A stretch of 64,000 nt of DNA, from the NCBI GenBank assembly GCA_012295275.1, contig CM022671.1, forward strand, positions 29,764,750 through 29,828,749. The letters run 5' to 3'. Of the stretch, positions 50,076-63,652 are shown in pieces. Both the position numbers and the translations under genes were made by a program. This DNA is from Chrysomallon squamiferum. Its lineage: Eukaryota > Mollusca > Gastropoda > Neomphalida > Peltospiridae. Position 1 is the stretch's first letter; the number at the start of each line of letters is the position of its first letter. The notes beneath the pieces are model-generated. The model did no database searches, was not told the origin of the DNA, and saw only the letters and a program-made list of their open reading frames with translations.

Positions 50076-51342
50076 AATGTTAAAGTTTTGTAAAATAAGT
50101 GTTTCGTTATTGTGACAGTTGCAGATGAAAAATGAATTTGACTGTTCCACTTTCATGTTTTAAATGTTATTTTATATTTTATATGATTATAATGCTAAAA
50201 ACATATTATTTATAACCAACATTCTCTGATACTGACGCACAAAATAAAAAATAAAAATAATTAAAAAAATGAAGGAAGAAACCATAAATTTATATAACTT
50301 TGGTAATGAAAAAGAAGATTCTTTGAGATTTCTCTTTCTTACTTTTTTTTTTTTTTTTTTTTTTTCTTAAAACAGAATTATTATGAAGGATTTGATTTTC
50401 TGGAGATTAATTTCGTTTTTAAGTGTATCCTAGAGTTAGATGGAGACAAATATATATTTTTATGAGACGAGTTTAATTATATCCTGTATTGCATAGAGTT
50501 ACATTCATTGTATTACAGCTTACTAAAGGGCTGCCCAGTCAGGGTGCTTCCTTTTCAAACACCACCGCTTGATTGGTTTATCTAAGTCCTCAGTATGTAC
50601 TTTCCTGTCAGTGAAAAAGGTTTATATGAAACATACCTTCCTGCTAATAGCTTAAAGTAATCTTTGATATAAGAAAATTATTACCTGACAGTCTTTAATA
50701 TTAAAATCAGGTGTTAAACATCAGTTCATTTCATATCAAAAGTAACATACATAAGCAAGTAGACACTCAACTCGTAAACGCCTGTAGTTTTAAGCAGTTT
50801 CGATTCTTTGTGTTAATCTACTTGACACAACTTAAATTTACTCGTAACCATTAACCTATCCAATATAAAGAAACCTTGTACAAACAAGAACTGTTTATTT
50901 TTTTTTAAGTGTCTGTGTTTGTGCATATTTGCCTGCCTTAACAGACACCTAACAAAATGAATGGTGGATTCGGCACACTTCCTATGATAAGATAATTTAT
51001 CTTGGTCTTGAAATTTCTTAATATATTGCCAAGCACATCTTGATCTGGCACAAAATCTAGATAATGTTAGTATTACTTATTAGCGAAGACTGGAACAACT
51101 CTCCCGATTTTATGTTGATGTAAAGCAGACATTTCTTCTTGTTCTTGTTTTCTTGTTCTGCTTGTTTTTGTTCTTGTTCTTGTTCCTTTTCTTATTATTA
51201 TGTTCTAGTTTGATACCGTCATAATATCAATGAGCATTTAAAAATAATATCATTACATCATTTTTAAAATATTATTTTATATTTGATATTATGTAAATAA
51301 ATGTATTTGAACCTGAATTTATTTCTGTTTTGACACATACTA

Positions 51343-51465
<123 letters not shown>

Positions 51466-52158
51466 CTTTCTTCCCTGTCTGTCTATCTCTCTAGCTATCT
51501 CTCTGTCTGAACAATATTCAGGGTAATTAAACAAAGAACTAAAATTTTCTAACCTGAAACACGCAACTAAATAACTAGTTTAGGTTTGAACGTGTTCTGT
51601 GAGCCAGTACATACACACACAGATAAACGTATGCTAAACACGAGAAACGTAAATAGTAATCAACACACACACAGACACACACACACACACATTCCCAGTA
51701 TGATCTCGGTAGAATTCTGTTCCAGAAGCGTTCCACGTTATTAAGAATAAATATTTGTTTTGAACAAAATCTTCTAAACACTGTTTAAAACGTACATTAT
51801 TTAACAACCTTGTCTCTTTTATCTATTCGTTATGAAATTTAATAATTATGGTGCAGCTAAGGAAAAATTGCCTCAATATCGATTAAAAAGGCATGGCAGT
51901 GGATTATGTTCGTTGTTTAGGATGCGTTAAATTTGCTGAATTTTCAAATACGTCATTTAATTATTTTATAATTTCACAAGACACGAAGGACAGGGTTAGT
52001 CTGATGTTGCATCCGGTACTAACCGGAGATGGCAAATGGTTGAGAACTGCAAATTATTTTAATAATTAATTTATTTTGTTTGTTTGTCAATTTTAGACAC
52101 CACCGTCAATAATAAGTGTTTTTTTTTTTTTTTACCTTATCTCCTAATACATTTAAAC

Positions 52159-52173
52159 CACACACACACACAC

Positions 52174-52267
<94 letters not shown>
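52159..52267. repeat. (CA)n(AAT)n microsatellite
   Basis: A CA run, broken once, passes into about 16 AAT units. Confidence 0.95.
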
Positions 52268-52270
<3 letters not shown>

Positions 52271-53437
52271 TTGAAACTAAAATAATAAATGCTTGGATAA
52301 ATAACCGTAATCTAAATATTAGCTATATACATAATAATTATATGTTAATATCAGGAAAAACAGCACGCATTTCAGTAACATTAATATATATATATATATA
52401 TATATCAAATAAAATAAAAATAAATAAAAATAAAAAAATGTATCAACAGTTATGATAACAGACATAAGAACAATTAATGATATATAATTTTAATTAACAG
52501 AAACTGAAAAACGTATTATTGCTTAAAGATAATAATAATTATATAGAATTAGCAATTATCATTAAAGGACAAAAAGTTCGATTGCTAGTTATCGGGAAGC
52601 TAAGAAATTAAGGTGGCTATATGTATGTTGCATCAATAATAAAAAAGTTTAAAAAAGAAAAGATTATTATAATTATTATTAACGTTGTGGTAATCATTAA
52701 CTTTTATTTATTTATTTATATATTTTAAAATTTATTTTACTATTATTTATGTTGCTTTCATTATTAAGGCTTAATGTAACTGTAGTGGTTGATGAATAAA
52801 TTATCTTATATTGCAAATACTCCAATATCTTTCATTTCAGGTATAATTTTCACTGTCTTCAATATCCGCTCTTATCTGACATAAATCTTAGAAGGTAGTG
52901 TTTTTTTCTTTTTGGAGGAAAACAAAATTTCCAACCAATCAGCTATGTCTGTTCGCTTCTTTAGTGAAAAATAAAACAAATTAGTTCGAGGCACCTGCGG
53001 GTTATGTTCTGTCAAAACAGAAAGGTAGAAAGAATAGCAATGTATATAGTTTAAAAAATATTTATATATATTATTGTATCAGTAGTGTACAACTGAGGGA
53101 TCGCCATACCTCTACCATGGTGTTGATTAAAAAACAAGGTGTTCGCGTTTTCTGCGTATTTATTCAATAAACTATTAATTATTAAATCAATAATTGACTT
53201 TAGGAAAATTCATATTTAATATAATTTATGTTTGTAATACAATTCAGTTGACAGTTCGGTTATAATGTAAATGAAACGTACTCCAGACTTGCGAAATTAA
53301 TATGGCATTTATTATTTAAATATACAATTATTTTATAATACAATACAAAAAAATAAAAATAAAAAATAAAAATAGAAAAGTAATAAATAATAAAAAGTAA
53401 AAATAAAATAAAAACAATAAAAAAAATAAAATAAATT

Positions 53438-53473
<36 letters not shown>

Positions 53474-53806
53474 TAAGAATAATAAAAAATAAAAATCCTG
53501 TTATAAATTAAAATTTCTATACTTTTTCTTTGCACTTTGTACAGTCATTCTATTCATTTGTTATAAAACTCATTCCTTTTTTAAAAGATTCTCAGTACTA
53601 AACATTTCTAAACTCATGCAATAAAATATTTATTAATAAAAGATATTTAAAAACTTATGAAATAAAGAATAACAAAATAGTATATTTACAAATAAATTAA
53701 GTCTAGGTGAAAACGAATATGTTTTAATTTTTTAATTTTTTGTTTAATATTTATTTATTTATTTAAAAATATCTAATTACAGGTATGTTGATGTATAAAG
53801 TTTGAA

Positions 53807-54153
53807 ATGTCACATATTGCTATTGTTGTCCCATCTCTAAATGTAATAAAAAATGGAAACTTTTACACAGTGGACAGAATCAGGTATGCTATTTATTATT
53901 TGTCTGTTTAATAACTAATAGTAACAAGGGTATTTTAACAAAACAGAAAAGAAAGAAAGAAACACAAAGAAAAATACTAAAATAACATTGATGGAATATC
54001 TAATATTTCTATGGGGGAAAATACAACAAAAAGAACAAAAACAGGTATTAAAATAACATCACCATTGTTATTATAATTAAAACAGTGTATAATGCGAAAT
54101 GCATAATGTATAAATACATACATATAATACATACATACATACATACATACATA

Positions 54154-54184
<31 letters not shown>

Positions 54185-54470
54185 CATACATGTTTTCATA
54201 CTTACATTCATACATACATACATAAATACATACATTCATTCATCCACACATTTTTGTTCAGAAGTTTTTGTTAATATTTTATTTTGTAAATTATAAACAG
54301 AAGCTACTTGAAGAACCATGGATACACCAGTGTTTTACTTGATCCAAAGAGTTTTTCAACAAAGAAAGAATTTCAGATTTTTGTTAAAAATGAAGGAGTG
54401 GATTTAGTTCTGGGAATACATGCTTACAAGTCTGGGTCTCTCTTACAAGGTATCACAAATATCATAAATT

Positions 54471-54519
<49 letters not shown>

Positions 54520-57500
54520 GATATAATGATTTATTGAAATTGTGAATAGTTATACACATTTCAGCTTATCTGTTGTTCTGTGAAATGATATTTTAAGTCA
54601 AAACGTACACGTCAGAGCACATCCTACATATTGCCAATGTGTCATAAACATGTATTAATATTAATTATTTAATTAAAAATATAAGCCAGGGATAATATGG
54701 ATCTATTTAAGTAGGATCTGTATTTGTCAGATAATTTCTGTGTTTAAATCTAGTGACCAGTTTCTGCTAAATATATGTCAGTAAAATACATGTAACTATG
54801 ATAAGAAAATCTTGTATCAGATATTTTTTCTTTTATTATTATTTGATATGTAAATATTTGATAGGGATCATTTTATGTCAAATCAGCACCAAAAGAGTTT
54901 AGTTTTAAAACTTCACTACCTTTTATTTTGCTAAAAATGTGGTTACATCCATTTTTTGGCATAAAGTGAAAATTCAAAGGCCCAAAACTATTGCTTCAGT
55001 GGAACTAATATTTAAGATTTGGGCTAGATATGTCAAGTCCAAACTACAGATAAGCAAAAATCAGATGGTGAGTACTCAGTCTGTTGCTGATTTTTGTAAT
55101 GCTGGGTACAAAATGAAGTGTTAAAAAGAGATGAAAAAGAAGCCATCAGTTTGTGCTTGTTATTTCATTCTTATACTTTTTATACCATAGTTGTTCCAGA
55201 GGTACATTTTAAAATACATTCCAGCTGCAGATTTATTATTTTTACTTTTAACTGAAAACCAACAAACAAACACATTATCATAACTATTCTTTAAAATGTT
55301 AACTCCCCATCCTTCTAAAGTCAAAAATAACAACTGTTTGATATTCTGATAAATGATCTCAACTTTCACAAGATAATAATTAATACAAAGCCTACATGCT
55401 TTTTGAGACATTTTTAATATTCATTCATTCTGTATTTATATTATTTATTCCATTAAAAATATAATAATAAAACAGTTTTTTATATTTTTTTAAATTTCAC
55501 TTAGATGCAGGATCTTGTATTTCGGTTCCTTATATTCTGATGCTGGGTGGAACAGACATCAATGAATATTCAAAGAATTTAACTTACCTGGAAGTGATGA
55601 CAAAGGCTGTAAATTCAGCTAGGTAGATAAAATTTGTTTATAAAATAAAAAAAAATTTAAAGTTTAGTACATTTCTATGAATACATTTTCAGGTAATTTT
55701 TATATTTCTGGCAACCTAATTATGTCCTTTTGTAAAGTGATGAAATTACTTTAAAAATTCTTTTCAACTTTAAGAATGTTTACTTTTCACTTAAATTTTC
55801 TTTATAAAAAATGTCTTAGTATTTATAAATTTATATTTTGTTTTTCTTTTCATTAGTAAACTTGTAGTTTTTGGAAGGACCATGTTTGACAAAACTAAAG
55901 AATTATGGGTAAGAAATGAATTGTAGATTATATTTGTGTTTTTGTCACTTAATTCAGTTATTGTATGTCCTGCACATTTTTCACTGTTTGCTTTTGTAAC
56001 TAAAATATGCACTAGTATTTATCACTAATGTTCAGTTCATATAATTTTTGCAATCTACACATGGTATCTATTTTTTTAGAAATAGTTTCATATCATTTCA
56101 GTTGAAACTGAATACATAAATCAAACTTTTTAATTACTCAGCATCAAATTAATTTAAACAAGCAGGATGGCTAATCTCTCATACCCATCCCTGTCTCACC
56201 CTCCCCAACTGTACCTTGAAAAAGGGAGTGTAAAAATATTTCTTTACTCTGCTAAAAGTGGTCCTGCATTTTTAAACTGCTTGCTTGTTTTTGCAGTGTT
56301 GTCACTAACAACAATAAGCTTCAGGTTGGTATTTGAGTATTTATTTATGCCTTGGTATTTAAAAAAAAAAAAAAAAAATAATACATATATTTATGTCTGT
56401 TTGTGTGTAATAAATTGTTTCAGAAATATTAACCATTCTGATATCTTTGTTTTTTTACCCATCTTTTTTATATAATCTTTCTTGTTTCTTGAAGTAATTA
56501 TCTCATAATCCCTGTTATCATTCTTCAGTATGGCCTGTCATATGAAAATCTGTAATCAAAACCTACCTCTGGTACACTTTCTTATCATTTGTTTCTTTGA
56601 AATATTTATGAAAAATCCTACAACCTAAAAATTAACTATATTTTGTATAACTTTCTTTTTTTATCTTTTCTGTTGCATGTAAAATATTATTATAATTTTT
56701 TTTTAATGTCATCTTCTTATCAGTATCAGTTCTTGTATATAATTACAATGTATTATTAATATTATATCTGAAGTTATAATGTTTATAAAATACAGGCTCT
56801 ACATCTTCTGGTATTTAATTTTGTACTTTTTAAAATACCTTTTCTCCATTAATTATATGTAAACCTTTTTAGTCAGTGGAGTAATCCTAAAAGTTAAGTT
56901 ATTTTAAATGAGAAAATATCTAAACATTTATTATTATGGATGAAATTTTAAAAAACGTTTGACTGGTATTTAGATTTGTATGTTTTCTTTTCTGCTTTTT
57001 CCCACTAAGTGCATGTTCATAGATTACCTTAAGTTACATTTAATTTGAAGAAAGTATTTTTATTATTATTATTTTTAAAATCATTTAAAATAGATTTATA
57101 TTGTAATCTGATCATGGTTTTGTCCTCAAGGAATTTTTTTTCTTCTTAATACTGAATGAATGAATGAATAAAAATAAATTTAAAATAAAAAAATAAAAAT
57201 AAAAATAAAGTATTGGTTTTGTTAAAGCATGCATCATTCAGAAATTGAATTTGAATGCTATATATTTTAAACTTGTTAAAGAATTTGACTCTAGAATGTG
57301 TGTGTGTGTGCGTGTGTGAAAAGTACCTACTGTTTTATTACAAGTAGCCTGTAGCTCAGTGCGTAGACAACTAATCCAGTACTAATCACAGTTCACAGGA
57401 TATAATTACTGGTAATCACAATTCAGTCCACACCATTGAGGCCACTGAGTTATTTCCCCTTGCAGCACATGTCATACAACAGGTCTATCAAATATCTTAC

Positions 57501-60500
57501 TTCATTTTTTTCTCTCTGTGTTGATGTAAAAGATATATTGCTGCTAATAATTATTAATAATCAATGGTGCCTGGGTTTTATTTTTCCAATAGTTAGTATA
57601 TAGAAAGAAAATGTTTCACATCTAATTGTGGTTTGTAGCTAAATGTTTCAGTATGAATATTCATATATTTACATTATTTTTCTCTGTAAATAAAAGATCT
57701 GTTCAAATGTAAAAATAAAAAGGAACAGATAAGTAAAAAAAAAATCATATGTAGATAATGAAAATTAATGTGTTGACTTTAGTTCCAGTGCATGTTTAAT
57801 ATGTTGAATTTTTACATTTCAGCCATACATTCCAGATGAAAAGATCAAAGAGATAAGGCAAGGTTAGTTTTCCTAATTCTGGTATATAATTAATTCCTAT
57901 ACATACATACGTATATATATATATTATTTTTTGTCATGGACGAAAACAAATAAAACCCTATGACAACATTAATCAAGCTACTATTCCTCAGACAAATAAG
58001 AAATATGAAAGATGGAACATGTTTCTAATATCATGTTAACTGTAATATTAACCAGTTGTATCATGTTTATATAAAGGAAGATTATAGCTACTCTGTTGTC
58101 CTGTTTTACTCTTTATTTGTTATAGTTAGGACTATATTAAAAAAAACCCCCAAAACTGATGATGATAATAATAATAATAATAATAATGGTCACAATCATC
58201 TGAAATTTCTTTTATGATTATTATTAACAATTGTGATCAATTAAAAACCAACTATTCATATTTTAAATGTATTAAAATAGAAAAAAAATAAAAAAAATTA
58301 ATACCTTTCTTTAAAAAAAATAAACTGTCATTTTCTTTTCAAAGCTGTAATTGTGAAGCCATCCACGTTTTGTCTGTGTGATTACCTGACAACTAAACAC
58401 CTCATCGAATCATCTCGGTCATCCACAGTAAAAATATTTCTAACTGTCGGAGGTATACGACCAGTCAAAGATCCCATCTATTTGTTTGATGTTTTTTCTG
58501 GTAAGCAAGAGAAATGTTTATTATTATTACTATTCTTCTCCTGCTTCTTCTTCTTCTTCTTCTTCCTAGTATTGTTATTGTCATTGTCATTGTTATTAAT
58601 ATTATTTTAAAGAGTATTCAACACTTTATGTTGACAACTACAAAGAAAACCCCCATTAATATCTTCTTTTTGTAAATTCTGTAAATATAAATTTTATGAT
58701 TTAAAATATAAGTATACTTGCTATTACTCAGTATATTAGAAAGGGATTGTATATCACTGATAAAGACTGATAGATGACAAGATTACTCCTCTGTTTTCTA
58801 TCCTTTGGATTATTCCTGAAGTATTATGTAAAAAGCTCCTTAGTTTATGCACAGGGCTGTTTTTTTTAGGTACAACCACTTTTCAAACACTGGTTTTTCA
58901 AATGCCCTGGTAAAATATTGCTAATTAGTGAAAGTTCACTTCAAGTGATATCCTCTCCTCTTTCACAGAAAAATATCTGTTAGATCTGATGATTGTTATT
59001 ATTCACTTGTGTTCTGATGTAATTAAACCAGTTTTTTTAGTGTTTCATTAAAAATATATATCACCTCAGTGCAGTGTTTATGCTTAGAGAATGTATAGAT
59101 TTTTTACTTGAAAGCAGAAAGGATAAGTTGTTTATTTCATTAACAATGGCCCAAACACATGTTGTATTTATATGTGTTACAGAATGGCATAAACTGGATG
59201 ACACAGTTTTCTTGGTTGTTATTGGACCTAAGGTAAATTCATTTCTTTTTAAACTATATAACATACTGTTAATGTTCCATATATATAATAGTTTTTGCTG
59301 TTACTACCATTAGGGTCTTAAATTAAAATTTTCTTTCACTGTATCAAACTAAGGAATGCATTATCTAAAAAAAAAAACAACAACAAACAAACAAAAAAAA
59401 ACAACAAATGACCAAACAAAAAAAATTAAAAACAACAACAACAACAACCCTCTCCCCTTAAAACCCCCAGATTTAGTAATGTACAAAAAGGAGCTTACAT
59501 ATACTTTAGTTAAACTAATTATGTCCAACGTTTCTGTGATTTGTTAATTTTCTGTTCATATCAGGTTGATGTGCAGTATTATGAACACATTTTCCTTCCA
59601 GCAGTTGATAGGTAAAACTTAAAACATTTCTTTATCTTTCACTTCTTTTTATCTTGCTTTTTCTTCTCTCTTTTTCCAACTTTCTGTCCGTTTTTCTTTC
59701 ATTCTTTCTTTATGTGCACTGGTGTTCTTATCTCTTCTCCCTTTTCACTTTTGCTTTTTGCTTTCCTTTATCTTTTCATTTCCATGTCTTTCATATATAT
59801 ATATTCAAAAATTGTTTCAAGTTTGTCATGAATAAACATTTACATAAGCACACAGAAAAATGCAGTTATTTTGAACATAACCCATTTACAAAAGACAACC
59901 TTTGAATAAGCATTATTTTTAATTGTATTATTTTTTTGTGCACATTATTATGTACATACAGACCTAGAGTCTATATGGTTTTTTGGTCAGCAATATATAG
60001 TACTAAGTGAGCACATTATTTTTGATATAATTGTTTCTGAAGTTAAATATTGCTCTGTTTGATTACTTTTTTCTAATGAGAATGTGTTAAAAAAAGAATA
60101 CTACAAGTTACTGAATTTAGCATTTTTCCTTCTTTAGAATTTTATTTTAACTTTGTCCTCACTCTTATTAATAATAATTTTAAAAAAGAAGTAAAATAAG
60201 TAGAAAAAGAAAAAAAAAGAAGTAGAAAAAGACAATATTAATTTTTTTTTCCACAGAGCTAATGGAGTAATTTTCCTCTCTGAGTTATCTCTCCCTGATG
60301 CTCATGCGGTAATAAAGGAAAGCTTTGCCTTGGTCAACTCATCCAGGAGTGAGGGAATGTCACTTGCCATTTTAGAGGTTGGAGATTTTTTTTAAAATAC
60401 ATAGTTAATAAAGTGTTATTTTATAATATGTTAATGTCTAGTAAAATCAAATTACTAGAAAAAACATTGTCAATATTAGCTGTTAGGGGTTTTGATCATT

Positions 60501-62641
60501 AAATATAAAGTATCCACTCCTCAGAATAAAATGATTGTAAAAAAATGAATAAATTTCAACAACAAAAAATAAATAAATTACTAAATAATAACAATAAATA
60601 AATAAATAAATCAAAATTAAAAATTTAAAAAAAAAATAAAATAAAATAAAAAAATAAAAATACAATTTCAGAAATAAAAAATAAGTAAACAATAATTTTA
60701 TATGAATTTAACAATAAATGTAAAATCTTTAGAACTTTGTTAGAGTATTAATGAATAGAATAATGACATGAAATAAATTATGAAATGTTTCATTTATTTA
60801 TTTATTTATTTGTTTATTCATTTATTTATTTATTTTAATTTTCTTTTCTTAATATTTATTCATTTTTTGCATTTTCAGGCCATGAAGTTAAAAACTCTGG
60901 TTTTTGCACGTGATGTTCCTGGCAACCTTGATCTTATTAAAGATGAAGTAAATGGAATTATTTATAAAACTCCACAAGTAAGTAGCTGAAAGTTACCAGT
61001 TATTATTATTATTGTTGTAGTTGTTGTAAATATTGTTATGATTGTTTTATTGTTGTTGTTGTTATTATTATTCTTATTTTTTATAACTGTTATAGAAATA
61101 TTGTTGTTATTATTGATATTATTATATTATTATTAATTTATTTTTATTATTTAGAAGGATAAAATCAATATATATATGTTTTTATTATAATTATTTTAGT
61201 TTATTTTGTTCGATTTTTGTTTGAGAACTTCAATTAGAAATTAATCATTTTACCAGCTTTAAGAAATAAACAGTATTTTATATTACATCATTTAAAATTT
61301 TATTTGATTTTTGGATTGCATGGATTTTTTTTAATTTGACAATCATTCAGAAAAATAAAATTAACCACTTGACTGCTAAGTATCATGATCAAACAGTAAA
61401 TCTCTTCACCACAGACATCCATGTTGCAATGCACAGACATCCATGTTGCAATGCACAGACATCCATGTTGCAATGCACAGACATCCATGTTGCAATGCAC
61501 AGACATTCATGTTGCAATGCACAGACATCCATGTTGCAATGCACAGACATCCATGTTGCAAACTTTTGATGATACAATCTGCTGTGAAGTTAGAACAGGA
61601 TGATTCTTATTCCAATTATTATAACTTTATTTTATTTATAAAAAAAAAAAAAAAAAATAATGTTTTATTTTTTGTTTTCTAAGTCATGTATATTTTATTT
61701 ATTCACTGTGTACACTTCTAGTTTACTTGATGTTCACACATACTACACTAGTGTATAATACTGTATATGTATATATGTTAGACCAGTGGTGCGCAAACTT
61801 TCTGATCTTATATGCCACAGTACTTTAACTTCACTGGTACTGTGACCACTTTCATTATGATTATGTAAAAAATGAAAGCATAACGTGCATGATTTTGCAT
61901 AATTTTCTAACAGTGAAATTCTGCGACTTAAAATGCTGGATGTAAATAATTGGTGCGTTTACATGTTTCCATGAGAACTGATTCCATCCCTCTGTGATTC
62001 CCATTAAAGTCAAAATAAAACAGTTATTAACATTATTTATTACTTTTATTAAATACTAACTTCAAAACTGTCGGATCTAAAAATGAATACTGGACTTGCT
62101 GTATATGGCATCTGACAGTCATAGGAAATTCATGGTGTATGAGAGTTTGTACTTCGTTATATTTCAAATGAGACGTTAAATGTGACGAGTTGACATCCTT
62201 CCCATGGCTGTATATCATCCTTCCTATGGCTGTATATCATCCTTCCCATGGCTGTATATCATCCTTCCTATGGCTGTATATCATCCTTCCCATGGCTGTA
62301 TATCATCCTTCCCATGGCTGTATATCATCCTTCCCATGGCCACATATCATCCTTCCCTGTATGGCTGCAGGTTGCTCACTCCTGTGTTAGATCTGTGAAA
62401 AAAAAAGAACTGTTCATTCAGAGCCGAACCTGTTTATCTGTTCTTTCATTGAAAGTATTGGATTTTTTTTTATTTATTTTTGTTTCAGGATTTCTATAAG
62501 AAAGCTCAGAGCATTTTGAACAACCCAGAGATGAGGAAAACCATTGTCTCCCGGGGATACGAGTTTGTGAACAGAGAACACAATCCTGAAGATGAAGAGA
62601 ATGCGTATCTGTCTCTCATTAGTGAATGTCTTCATGGTTAA
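53807..62641 (+). CDS. GLT1D1: Glycosyltransferase 1 domain-containing protein 1 (GT-B fold)
   Basis: Eleven coding exons: 53807-53883, 54301-54449, 55505-55622, 55857-55908, 57823-57862, 58345-58500, 59183-59232, 59565-59611, 60257-60377, 60879-60977, 62489-62641. Phases agree throughout and give 353 residues against about 346 in human GLT1D1. The N-terminal domain has SLLQ followed by [12 protein letters not shown], the family's GGTD-N signature. The C-terminal GT4-type domain has [28 protein letters not shown], and [17 protein letters not shown], which contains the E-7x-E pair that binds the nucleotide-sugar donor. VFARDVPGN follows. The family is predicted to transfer a sugar from a nucleotide donor; its acceptor is not established. 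The start is the first ATG in an exon that opens at an acceptor (53783), so a non-coding first exon lies upstream. No damage is seen. Confidence 0.93.
54117..54240. repeat. (CATA)n microsatellite
   Basis: CATA units with several interruptions lie in the first coding intron of GLT1D1. Confidence 0.9.
57345..57500 (+). mobile_element. tRNA-derived SINE-like remnant
   Basis: TAGCTCAGTGCG at 57352 fits an A box, and CAGTTCACAGG about 35 bp later is a weak match to a B box, with tRNA-like spacing. A non-tRNA body with cactgagttatttcccctt follows. It lies in the intron before exon 5 of GLT1D1. Confidence 0.4.
61411..61560. repeat. 22-bp minisatellite, 6.8 copies
   Basis: The unit acagacatccatgttgcaat plus gc repeats almost perfectly, with one T variant in the fifth copy. 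It lies in the last intron of GLT1D1. There are no spacers, so this is not a CRISPR array, and the open frames through it are artefacts of a 22-bp period. Confidence 0.97.
61784..62384. mobile_element. hAT-like non-autonomous element with internal minisatellite
   Basis: The left end CAGTGGTGCGCAAACTTTC and the right end, read on the minus strand as CAGGAGTGAGCAACCTGC, are imperfect inverted repeats of hAT type. They are flanked by an 8-bp duplication with one mismatch (tgttagac at 61776-61783, tgttagat at 62385-62392). No transposase is encoded. The element lies in the last intron of GLT1D1. Confidence 0.75.
62194..62360. repeat. 22-bp minisatellite inside the hAT-like element, about 7 copies
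   Basis: The unit catccttcccatggctgtat plus at repeats with C/T variation. The last copies diverge towards the right end of the hAT-like element. Confidence 0.95.
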
Positions 62642-63429
62642 TGATTGATTTTATTTTTGTTGGTGTGAGAGAGAATATATATCTACTGTTAAATAATATT
62701 TTACTAACAGTAATAAATAATAAGATAGTAAAATATATAAATATATAATAAAATTAAAAAATAACAATAATAAGAAATAAGAAATATAATATTAAATACA
62801 GAATTATAATGTGAAAATATAAATAAATAAATTTTAAAAAATGTAAAAAAGTATGAAGTAAGTAAATACAAAGATTCAAAAATAGAAATGAAAATTGAAT
62901 GTAAGAAGTTTGAAGTGGATCAACAATTATAAATTTAGTAATAATTACTGTGATAATAAGAAATCAAAATGACATTAATATCCAGTGAATAATATTAATA
63001 ATAATCAAGAAACGTAACACACTACAATCAAATACTTTATTATATATATATCTTGTATTCCTCAAACTATAGGTCATATTTAGAAAGTTTTTGAACTTTT
63101 GATGAAACAGATATTTCAGTATTTAGAAACAAAAGAAAAATGTGCTGTTTTAAAATACTAACATATTTATTTCATATTTATTTTATAAATGTAAGTGCAT
63201 GCACAATGCATTGTTATGTTATCACTTCACTTCACTTGTTGAGTAGTGGTGTTTGTGTGTTTTCAAAATATTTTATTTTAATATCTCTTGCCTAACTGTG
63301 ACTGAGTCTTTGGAGACTAAAAAAAGTGTGTGTGTGTGTGATGGAAAATTAATATAATATGCAAATATAATTATAAAATAATAATAATAATAATAATGAT
63401 AATGATGATAACAATAATAATAAATAACA

Positions 63430-63493
63430 GTCTGGGCTTGAAGTCACAATCCCAAGATTAAGTGTCCTGTTCTACCGACTTAGCTAGCCAGAC
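63430..63493 (-). mobile_element. tRNA-Lys(CTT)-derived SINE head or tRNA pseudogene
   Basis: Read on the minus strand, GTCTGGCTAGCTAAGTCGG and then TAGAACA and CTTAATCTTGGG closely follow a eukaryotic tRNA-Lys, including the D-arm A box and the CTT anticodon. The T arm is degenerate (GACTTCAAGCC) and about 7 nt shorter than normal. The ends GTCTGG and CCAGAC can still pair. An AT-rich tail with TTATT units follows, as expected of a SINE. Confidence 0.65.
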
Positions 63494-63570
63494 TTTTTAT
63501 TGCTTATCTGTGAATTTATTAAAAACCTGCAAGCACAACTCTATGAATCCAATTTATTGTAACAAAAATC

Positions 63571-63593
63571 ATTTATTCATTTATTTATTTATT

Positions 63594-63649
<56 letters not shown>

Positions 63650-63652
63650 CAT
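63571..63652. repeat. (TTTA)n(TTA)n microsatellite
   Basis: TTTA units pass into about 16 TTA units. Confidence 0.95.

Noticed and set aside
61300-61682. Open frames with repeated [14 protein letters not shown]-type or [10 protein letters not shown]-type units
   Set aside because: They come from the 22-bp minisatellite, which is open in several frames at once. They lie in a GLT1D1 intron.
61411-62360. Possible CRISPR-like direct repeats
   Set aside because: The repeats are head-to-tail without unique spacers, in a eukaryotic intron.
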